Shown here one piece after another: positions 6,509 through 13,286 of a stretch of DNA of 22,003 nt; position 1 is the first letter of the stretch; each line of letters opens with the position of its first letter. Under the pieces are notes generated by a model, which was not told where the DNA came from, searched no databases, and was given only the letters and a program-made list of their open reading frames with translations. This stretch comes from an uncultured Prevotellaceae bacterium (GTDB lineage Bacteria; Bacteroidota; Bacteroidia; Bacteroidales; Muribaculaceae). The stretch lies in assembly GCA_947254205.1 (NCBI GenBank), contig CAMYCE010000031.1:1-22003 (forward strand), read 5' to 3'. The translations under genes and the position numbers were made by a program.

Positions 6509-8752
6509 ATGAAGATACAATTTTGGCTTCGCACATTGGCACCACATTCTGCTCAAATGTTCTTGATTACCGATAACGGAAAAGAGCACCTCATGCAAGC
6601 ACGCAACAATGGCATGTGGACCATTGAGCTATTCATCAATAAACGCATCAACTATCGCTATCAAGCACGATGTGACAATGGTAAGGTTTTGGAAGAATGT
6701 GCACAACACACGATAGGCGACGTGACTACACTGCCTGCATTGCAGGTCGTTGACTACTGGCGCAAACCTTCATGGATCGACATCTTCAACACCAATCCTT
6801 TTAAATTTCGCACCCCTGTTCCCATTGCAACAAGTTTTGAAATTCCGCAACAGGGAGAGATGGCTTTTAGGATTTATGCCCCGCACATTTCTTCTCGCCA
6901 CACACTTGCAATAGTGGGAAACTGGAAAGGAATGGGAGAGTGGAACTCGAAAAAAAGCATAGAGTTGCATCGCATTGGTCAAGGCTACTGGACAGGTAAA
7001 GTTGCACAAGAGAAAGAGTCACTGCAATTTAGTTTAGCTCTCAAAGATAGCGAGAGTCAAGAAGTTATAGAGCAAGAAGCCCACATTCACGAGCTTACAA
7101 GCCCCTTTGATTCGCAGGCTGCAACACTCATCTCAGATTTAGCCTTTGAGGGAAACGCCGCCCGATGGAAAGGTGCAGGAACAGCCATTCCCATTTTCTC
7201 GTTGCGCTCAAAAAATGACATGGGAGTGGGAGACTTGGGTGACCTGAAATGGCTCATCGACTGGGCTGCTTTGACAGGGCAAAAAGTGCTTCAAGTGCTC
7301 CCCATCAACGACACCCGAAGCACCAACACATGGCAAGATTCCTACCCCTACAACATCATTTCGGCTTTTGCAATCAACCCCATTTATCTTTGCCCCTCAA
7401 TGGTGGGTGAGCTTAGCAACAAAGAACTATCCTATCAATACATGAAGCAGGGCCTTCATCTCAATGGCAAGAGCGCTCTCGACTATGAAGCCGCTTTAAA
7501 GCTCAAATTAGAATACGCCAAATCATTATATCAAGAATATGGCAAAGAGCATCTTGATAGTAAAGATTTCAAGTATTTCTTTAAGTTATCAAAGTCATGG
7601 CTATTACCCTATACAGCCTATCGCATTTTGTGTCAAAAACACCAAACTTGCCATTTTGACACATGGGGAGATGATGCAACCCACAGCCCCAAACGTGTGC
7701 TTCAACTCATCAACGAAAATCCTATCGAAGCTCAGTTTATCTACTTTGTGCAATATCACTTATGGAAACAACTATCGCACATGAAAGCCTATGCTCACAA
7801 CCGTGGCATTTTTCTCAAAGGCGATGTGACGGTGGGAGTGAGCCGATATAGTGCCGATGTGTGGCAACACCCCAACTGGTTTGACACAACCAAAGAGGTG
7901 GGTGCTCCACCCGATTATTTCTCGGCTCATGGACAAGTGTGGGGTTTTCCTCTATATTGCTGGCAAGAAATGGCACGTGATGGTTATTCTTGGTGGCGGC
8001 AACGACTGGGCTACATGCAACAATTCTTTGATGCCTATAGGCTTGACCACATTTTGGGGTTCTTCAGGATATGGGCTGTAGACCGAGGTGAGACCGATGG
8101 CACAAAGGGGAAATACTACCCACAACCACACAAAGGGGAGAGCAAAAAAAACATCAACAAAAAGTGGAAAGAAAACGGGCTCAAACATTTGAGAGCTATC
8201 ACACAATCGACAACGATGTTGGCCTGTGGAGAGGATTTGGGCACACGACCCGATTTCATTGAAGAAGTGATGAACGAACTCAACATCTTAACACTTGACT
8301 TGCAACGCATGCCCAAAGATGACTCCAGCATTGCCAACCCAAGCACTTTTCCCTATCGAAGTGTAGCCACAACTTCAACCCACGACATGGCAGTGTTGCG
8401 CGATTGGTGGCGCAACAATAGGCAACAAGCCCACGACTACTATTATTCATCTCTGCATGAAATAGGCGACCTTCCACAAGAAGCCGACACACACCTGTGT
8501 GAGCAAATCATTGGCAGGCACCTGTCGAGCCCATCAATGCTGGCAATTATTCCGCTTCAAGATTGGTTGTCAATCGATCACAATACTCGCAATCGGTTTC
8601 CCGAAATGGAGCGCATCAACGATCCAAGTCAGCGACACTACTATTGGAACTACCGGATGCACCTATCTCTTGAAGAACTAATTAGGTCGAATGAGCTCAA
8701 CCAAAAAATGAAGTCATTAATCACTCAAAGTGGTCGGTGGTTTCATGAATAA
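6509..8752 (+). CDS. malQ: 4-alpha-glucanotransferase (GH77) with N-terminal starch-binding modules
   Basis: MalQ disproportionates maltodextrins by moving glucan chains between acceptors, in glycogen and starch breakdown. The 747-residue protein has two N-terminal beta-rich CBM20-like modules (about 1-85 and 110-210), then a GH77 barrel from about 228 (SLRSKNDMGVGDLGD). Catalytic residues are visible: nucleophile Asp513 in YRLDHILGFFR, acid/base Glu575 in CGEDLG, and transition-state Asp626 in TSTHDM. Tandem CBM20 plus GH77 is the DPE2-like layout known in Bacteroidetes and plants, but those I recall are near 890 residues or more. Here the stretch between nucleophile and acid/base is only 62 residues, so the large DPE2 insertion is absent. 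It is probably cytoplasmic, as there is no signal peptide. No separate promoter stands out in the 90-bp gap after nrdJ. The wecB promoter starts just past its stop codon. Confidence 0.93.
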   Translation: MKIQFWLRTLAPHSAQMFLITDNGKEHLMQARNNGMWTIELFINKRINYRYQARCDNGKVLEECAQHTIGDVTTLPALQVVDYWRKPSWIDIFNTNPFKFRTPVPIATSFEIPQQGEMAFRIYAPHISSRHTLAIVGNWKGMGEWNSKKSIELHRIGQGYWTGKVAQEKESLQFSLALKDSESQEVIEQEAHIHELTSPFDSQAATLISDLAFEGNAARWKGAGTAIPIFSLRSKNDMGVGDLGDLKWLIDWAALTGQKVLQVLPINDTRSTNTWQDSYPYNIISAFAINPIYLCPSMVGELSNKELSYQYMKQGLHLNGKSALDYEAALKLKLEYAKSLYQEYGKEHLDSKDFKYFFKLSKSWLLPYTAYRILCQKHQTCHFDTWGDDATHSPKRVLQLINENPIEAQFIYFVQYHLWKQLSHMKAYAHNRGIFLKGDVTVGVSRYSADVWQHPNWFDTTKEVGAPPDYFSAHGQVWGFPLYCWQEMARDGYSWWRQRLGYMQQFFDAYRLDHILGFFRIWAVDRGETDGTKGKYYPQPHKGESKKNINKKWKENGLKHLRAITQSTTMLACGEDLGTRPDFIEEVMNELNILTLDLQRMPKDDSSIANPSTFPYRSVATTSTHDMAVLRDWWRNNRQQAHDYYYSSLHEIGDLPQEADTHLCEQIIGRHLSSPSMLAIIPLQDWLSIDHNTRNRFPEMERINDPSQRHYYWNYRMHLSLEELIRSNELNQKMKSLITQSGRWFHE

Positions 8753-8755
8753 CTG

Positions 8756-8787
8756 CTTGGTAAATTGAAAAATTATAACTATATTTG
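8756..8787 (+). promoter_or_regulatory. Predicted promoter of the wecB-galE operon
   Basis: CTTG (8756-8759, three of four matches to TTTG), a 20-nt spacer, and TATATTTG (8780-8787, a full match to TAnnTTTG) lie directly after the malQ stop and about 20 bp before the wecB ATG. The leader would be very short. Confidence 0.6.
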
Positions 8788-8808
8788 CATAATAAAAAGT
8801 AATGCCTT

Positions 8809-9969
8809 ATGAAAAAAGTGATGCTCGTATTTGGAACTCGCCCCGAAGCCATAAAAATGGCTCCATTGGTAAAAGAGTGCCAGAAACACCCTCACGAAAT
8901 TAAGACAATTGTAGCAGTTACCGGGCAGCATCGAGAAATGCTCGACCAAGTACTTAAAATATTTGACATTGTGCCCGACTATGACCTCAACATCATGAAG
9001 TCGGGACAAGACCTTTATGACGTTACCTCGCGAGTGCTGCTGGGCATGAGAGATGTGCTCAAGCAAGAAGCTCCACAGCTTGTACTTGTGCATGGCGACA
9101 CCACAACCAGCACTGCTGCCGCACTGGCTGCCTTCTATCAACAAATTCCGGTAGGACATATTGAGGCAGGATTGCGCACCCACAACATCTATAGCCCATG
9201 GCCCGAGGAGATGAACAGGCAAATCACAGGCCGCATCGCCACCTATCATTTTTCGCCTACGGCACTGAGCCAACAAAACTTAATAAAGGAAGGTATTGAT
9301 AGCAAGCAAATTGAAGTTACAGGAAACACCGTCATTGATGCCTTGCAATGGGTGGTCGACAACATCAAGCAAGACGCAACTCTCAACTCTCAACTCTCGC
9401 AGCAAGTGAAAACACTGGGATATGACGTGTCGCGGCTTGAGAATGGTCGCCGGTTGGTGTTGATCACAGGGCATCGACGCGAGAATTTTGGCGATGGCTT
9501 CAAAAATATATGCCAAGCCATTAAGATGCTGAGCGAGCGTTTCCCACAAGTCGACTTTGTGTATCCCATGCATCTAAACCCCAATGTGAGAAAACCTATT
9601 CACGACACATTTGGTGATAGCTTGCACAATACTGGCAATTTATTCTTCATCGAGCCACTCGAATATCAACCATTTGTGTTCTTAATGGAAAAATCGAGTG
9701 TTGTGCTCACCGATAGTGGCGGCATTCAAGAAGAAGCCCCCGGATTGGGCAAACCTGTGCTGGTAATGCGCAACACCACCGAACGCCCCGAAGCCGTAGA
9801 GGCAGGAACCGTGAAACTGGTGGGAACAAATTGCAATGCTATTGTCAACGAAATGACGACATTACTTGAAAACAAAGAGGCTTACTTGCTCATGAGTCGC
9901 TCCAATAACCCCTATGGCGATGGAAAGGCCTGTGAGCGCATTGTTGAATACATTAAAACAAAAATATAA
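8809..9969 (+). CDS. wecB: UDP-N-acetylglucosamine 2-epimerase (non-hydrolysing)
   Basis: WecB interconverts UDP-GlcNAc and UDP-ManNAc in the cytoplasm, feeding surface polysaccharide or glycan synthesis. The 386-residue product has the family motifs FGTRPEAIKMAPL (8-20), VHGDTTT with Asp97, GHIEAGLRT with Glu119, WPEEMNR with Glu133/134, TGHRREN with His222, and LTDSGGIQEEAPGLGKPV near residue 303. These match the catalytic acids and histidine of the E. coli enzyme (Asp95, Glu117, Glu131, His213, numbering from memory). The offset from E. coli grows from 2 to 9 residues between Glu133 and His222, where a 21-bp tandem repeat sits. The ATG at 8809 gives the normal N-terminus. Only 2 nt separate it from galE, so the two are surely co-transcribed. 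Confidence 0.95.
   Translation: MKKVMLVFGTRPEAIKMAPLVKECQKHPHEIKTIVAVTGQHREMLDQVLKIFDIVPDYDLNIMKSGQDLYDVTSRVLLGMRDVLKQEAPQLVLVHGDTTTSTAAALAAFYQQIPVGHIEAGLRTHNIYSPWPEEMNRQITGRIATYHFSPTALSQQNLIKEGIDSKQIEVTGNTVIDALQWVVDNIKQDATLNSQLSQQVKTLGYDVSRLENGRRLVLITGHRRENFGDGFKNICQAIKMLSERFPQVDFVYPMHLNPNVRKPIHDTFGDSLHNTGNLFFIEPLEYQPFVFLMEKSSVVLTDSGGIQEEAPGLGKPVLVMRNTTERPEAVEAGTVKLVGTNCNAIVNEMTTLLENKEAYLLMSRSNNPYGDGKACERIVEYIKTKI
9378..9398 (+). repeat. Three perfect tandem copies of a 7-bp unit inside wecB
   Basis: AACTCTC is repeated three times without a mismatch and encodes part of residues 190-197 (ATLNSQLS). Seven bp is not a multiple of three, so gain or loss of one copy would shift the wecB frame; three copies together (21 bp) keep it. 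Read in another phase the unit is CTCTCAA, which shares the CTCAA core with the heptamer upstream of clpC. Confidence 0.9.
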
Positions 9970-9971
9970 AC

Positions 9972-11018
9972 ATGACAACACAAAATAAAGGAAAAATACT
10001 TGTCACGGGAGGCACGGGCTTTATTGGGTCGCACACCACCGTTGAGTTGCAACAAGCAGGATATGAAGTTGTGATTATCGACAATCTGTCCAATAGCAAC
10101 CTTGATGTGCTCGATGGCATCGAACGCATCACCGGCAAGCGACCCGAATTTATCGAAGGCGATTGTGCCAACCTCAACACCGTGGAAGCCCTCTTTGAAA
10201 AACACCCGGGCATCACAGGCATTATCGATTTTGCTGCCAGCAAGGCAGTAGGAGAGTCGGTGCAAAAACCTATTCTATATTATCGCAACAACCTCAACAT
10301 TTTGCTCAATCTTCTTGAGATGATGCCCAAACATGGCGTGAAAGGTTTTGTTTTCTCTTCATCATGCACCGTGTATGGCGAACCCGATCAAAACCCCATC
10401 ACCGAAAGTGCACCCATCAAGAAGGCTACCTCACCCTATGGGGCCACCAAGCAAGTGGGCGAAGACATCATTACCGATGTGATTAATAGTGGAGCCGACA
10501 TTAAAGCCATTATCTTGCGCTACTTCAACCCAATTGGCGCTCACCCCAGTGGAGAAATAGGAGAATTGCCCAATGGCGTGCCTCAAAACCTCATTCCCTA
10601 CTTAACCCAAACGGCTATTGGCTTGCGCAAAGAGTTGAGTATATTTGGCAACGATTATCCCACTCCCGACGGGTCGTGCATTCGCGACTTTATCAACATT
10701 GTAGACCTTGCCAAGGCCCATGTGGCTGCACTTGAACGCATGCTCAATCAAAACGAAACCAATCGTCTTGAAATCTTCAACATTGGCACAGGCGAGGGGC
10801 TCTCGGTGCTGCAGTTGCTCAATGCATTTGAAACTGCAACAGGCGTGAAAGTGCCACACAAAATTGTGGGACGACGTGAGGGCGACATTGTGCAAATTTG
10901 GGCCAATCCACAAAAAGCCAATGAGGTGCTGGGCTGGAAAGCTCAAGTGCCCATTGAAGACACCATGCGCAGTGCTTGGAACTGGCAAAAGAAATTGCGT
11001 GAAAAGGGCATCATGTAA
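9972..11018 (+). CDS. galE: UDP-glucose 4-epimerase
   Basis: GalE interconverts UDP-glucose and UDP-galactose, for galactose use and for galactosyl donors in envelope glycans. The 348-residue protein is an extended short-chain dehydrogenase. Its NAD-binding Rossmann motif is VTGGTGFIGS (Gly13, Gly16, Gly19). Its catalytic triad is Ser131 in FSSSCTVYG, Tyr156 and Lys160 in SPYGATK, with the same Ser-Tyr spacing (25) as the E. coli enzyme. NPIGAHPSG and the C-terminal GWKAQ segment are also typical. It starts 2 nt after wecB and shares its promoter. Some family members also accept UDP-GlcNAc/GalNAc; pairing with wecB would suit that, but specificity cannot be read from the sequence here. A run of ten C residues follows the stop codon directly. 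Confidence 0.95.
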   Translation: MTTQNKGKILVTGGTGFIGSHTTVELQQAGYEVVIIDNLSNSNLDVLDGIERITGKRPEFIEGDCANLNTVEALFEKHPGITGIIDFAASKAVGESVQKPILYYRNNLNILLNLLEMMPKHGVKGFVFSSSCTVYGEPDQNPITESAPIKKATSPYGATKQVGEDIITDVINSGADIKAIILRYFNPIGAHPSGEIGELPNGVPQNLIPYLTQTAIGLRKELSIFGNDYPTPDGSCIRDFINIVDLAKAHVAALERMLNQNETNRLEIFNIGTGEGLSVLQLLNAFETATGVKVPHKIVGRREGDIVQIWANPQKANEVLGWKAQVPIEDTMRSAWNWQKKLREKGIM

Positions 11019-11028
11019 CCCCCCCCCC
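11019..11028 (+). repeat. Ten-base C homopolymer directly after the galE stop
   Basis: Ten consecutive C residues abut the TAA of galE in an otherwise AT-rich spacer. The length is slippage-prone and may be uncertain in the assembly, but it changes no reading frame. Confidence 0.9.
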
Positions 11029-11067
11029 TAAGCATTTATCTACTTCCCACAAAAAATGCATAAAGAA

Positions 11068-11097
11068 AAGGTTGATAATTTCAGAATTATCAACCTT
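11068..11097. terminator. Bidirectional terminator between galE and htpG
   Basis: A perfect 13-bp stem (AAGGTTGATAATT 11068-11080 with AATTATCAACCTT 11085-11097) has a 4-nt loop. It lies between the convergent galE and htpG genes, with T-rich sequence downstream in both directions. Confidence 0.82.
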
Positions 11098-11122
11098 AAT
11101 CTTTTGATTGAAGTCAAATACT

Positions 11123-13168
11123 TTAAAGCATTTCAACCGAGCGTTTTAAGAAGTTGTCGAGAGCCTCACCCTTGAGCAATCCATTACCAAGGAGAGCAAT
11201 GTCGATGAGTTGCTTCACAACATCTTTTCCCGCTGCATAGCTGGCAATGAGCTCTTCTTTCTTGCCACGCAATTCTTGCACCTTCTTCTCATTTTCTTCA
11301 AGTTCGGGCTTCTTGTCTTCGGGAACGCCTTTGTTGTCCTTGTCTAAACTGCGAATAGCTTCGATCGCTCGATTGGTCGCTTCAATTTCGGTGTCAATAG
11401 GCTTTAAGTCAAGGGCCAATGCTGTTGTAGCATCTTCGACAGCCTGCTTGATGAGTTTGTGGTTGGTGTTGAGCGTGAGGTTATAGGCATCGGGCATTTC
11501 GCCATAGAAATTCATGCCGGGCTGGAACTGCGCCATTTCTTTCATGCGACGCATGTATTCGCTTTGAGTGATGACAATGGGCTGGTCATTCTCGCCAAGA
11601 GCCGCATAGGTCACATAGAACTCACTCTTCTCGATAGCTGGAATTTGCGACTTGAAGAGTGTTGATGCAATATTCTTGTCGGCTTCGGTGAGTCCATCGG
11701 TCTTGCTATCTTCTTTCTTGATGAGATTTTCAAGCACATCGGCATCAACACGCACAAAACGAGATTTTTCGTTTTTGCGTTCCAGCATGCCCACAAAGGG
11801 AGTGTCGAGTTGTCCATTCATCATGAGCACATCATAGCCCTTGTCGCCTGCCGATTTAATATAGGAATACTGGCCTTCTTTGTCGGTGGCATAGAGATAG
11901 ATGAGATTACCCTCCTTGTCGGTTTGGTTGGCCTCGATGAGCGTTTTGTAATCGTCGAGTTTAAAGAATTTTCCATCGGTGTTTTCAAGCAATGCAAACT
12001 TCATGGCTTGCTCGCAAAACTTCTCATCGCTCAACATTCCATACTCTATAAACACCTTAATGTCATTCCACTTTTTCTCAAAGTTTTCGGCATCTTTCTT
12101 CGCGATTTCTTCGAGTCGGGCGGCCACTTTTTTGGTGATATAGGTCGAAATTTTCTTGACGTTGCGGTCGGCTTGCAAATAACTACGCGACACATTGAGC
12201 GGAATATCGGGCGAGTCGATCACACCTTGCAAGAGCATCATGAACTCGGGCACCACACCCTCAACGCTATCGGTCACATACACTTGGTTGCAATAGAGTT
12301 GAATGCGATCTTTGCGCACATCGAGATTATTCTTAATTTTTGGGAAGTAGAGAATACCGGTCAAAGTGAAAGGATAATCAACATTCAAGTGAATCCAAAA
12401 CAACGGGTCTTCTTGCCCTGGCTGAATAGCATGGTAGAAGTTGATGTAATCCTCATCTTTCAGATCGCTGGGCTTGCGAGTCCACAAGGGGGCGATGTCG
12501 TTAATCACCTTATCCTTGTCGGTATCGACATATTTTCCATCTTTCCATTCCTGTTCTTTGCCAAACACAACTGGCACAGGCATGAAACGGCAATACTTGT
12601 GTAGCAAGCCATTAATCTTGCTTTCTTCGAGATATTCTTTATTATCGTCATCGATGTGAAGCACAATCGATGTGCCACGCTCAGTCTTGTCGCTATCGGT
12701 CATTTCATATTCGGGTGAACCATCACACGACCAAGTCACAGCCTTGGCACCATCGCGATAGGAGAGTGTGTGAATTTCTACTTTTTTCGACACCATGAAG
12801 GCCGAGTAGAAGCCCAAGCCAAAATGACCAATAATAGTATTGGCATTGTCCTTATATTTATTGAGAAATTCCTCAGCTCCCGAAAATGCGATTTGATTGA
12901 TATACTTATCAATTTCACCGGCAGTCATGCCAATGCCATTGTCGCTCACAGTGAGGGTGCCTGCCTGCTTGTCGAGCGTCACTTTCACCGTCAGCTCTTC
13001 GGTGATGCCATTAAACTCACCGGCAGTAGCCAGTGTTTTGAGTTTTTGAGTTGCATCGACAGCATTTGAAATGAGCTCACGCAAGAAAATCTCGTGATCG
13101 CTATAAAGAAATTGCTTGATTACGGGGAAGATATTACTGGTAGTTACCCCAATAGATCCTTTTGCCAT
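11123..13168 (-). CDS. htpG: Molecular chaperone HtpG (bacterial Hsp90)
   Basis: HtpG is a cytoplasmic, dimeric, ATP-driven chaperone for stressed or maturing proteins. The 681-residue product has the Hsp90 N-terminal ATPase fold: FLRELISNAVDAT (28-40, with catalytic Glu31, Asn35 and Asp38), DNGIGM (76-81), and GHFGLGFYSAFMV forming the lid and nucleotide pocket. The middle domain shows the family segments IQLYCNQVYVTD and PDIPLNVSRSYLQ, the latter carrying the conserved Arg region that senses ATP. The C-terminal dimerisation domain follows, with a Lys/Glu-rich helical stretch at about 600-645. The length is normal for Bacteroidetes HtpG. The ATG at 13168 gives the expected start. It lies downstream of clpC on the same strand, but a strong terminator separates them, so htpG should have its own promoter in the short gap; I could not identify it. 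Confidence 0.97.
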   Translation of the reverse strand: MAKGSIGVTTSNIFPVIKQFLYSDHEIFLRELISNAVDATQKLKTLATAGEFNGITEELTVKVTLDKQAGTLTVSDNGIGMTAGEIDKYINQIAFSGAEEFLNKYKDNANTIIGHFGLGFYSAFMVSKKVEIHTLSYRDGAKAVTWSCDGSPEYEMTDSDKTERGTSIVLHIDDDNKEYLEESKINGLLHKYCRFMPVPVVFGKEQEWKDGKYVDTDKDKVINDIAPLWTRKPSDLKDEDYINFYHAIQPGQEDPLFWIHLNVDYPFTLTGILYFPKIKNNLDVRKDRIQLYCNQVYVTDSVEGVVPEFMMLLQGVIDSPDIPLNVSRSYLQADRNVKKISTYITKKVAARLEEIAKKDAENFEKKWNDIKVFIEYGMLSDEKFCEQAMKFALLENTDGKFFKLDDYKTLIEANQTDKEGNLIYLYATDKEGQYSYIKSAGDKGYDVLMMNGQLDTPFVGMLERKNEKSRFVRVDADVLENLIKKEDSKTDGLTEADKNIASTLFKSQIPAIEKSEFYVTYAALGENDQPIVITQSEYMRRMKEMAQFQPGMNFYGEMPDAYNLTLNTNHKLIKQAVEDATTALALDLKPIDTEIEATNRAIEAIRSLDKDNKGVPEDKKPELEENEKKVQELRGKKEELIASYAAGKDVVKQLIDIALLGNGLLKGEALDNFLKRSVEML

Positions 13169-13217
13169 AGTATAATTATTTTTAATGTATTTATAGATAT
13201 TTCTACACTATCATAGC

Positions 13218-13246
13218 AAAAAAAATGCCACCCCAATGGGGTGACA
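13218..13246 (-). terminator. Intrinsic terminator of clpC
   Basis: On the minus strand a 9-bp GC-rich stem (arms 13246-13238 and 13234-13226, one G-T pair, 3-nt loop ATT) is followed by eight T residues (13225-13218). It lies about 40 bp after the clpC stop and 50 bp before the htpG start, and so separates the two stress genes. Confidence 0.92.
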
Positions 13247-13286
13247 ATTTATCATGCCAAAATGTAACTTTTTTATCAAACAAAGG

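Noticed and set aside
11810..12604. A 264-codon open frame on the plus strand opposite htpG
   Set aside because: It is antisense to conserved htpG sequence, has no recognisable motif and no promoter; it is a shadow frame.
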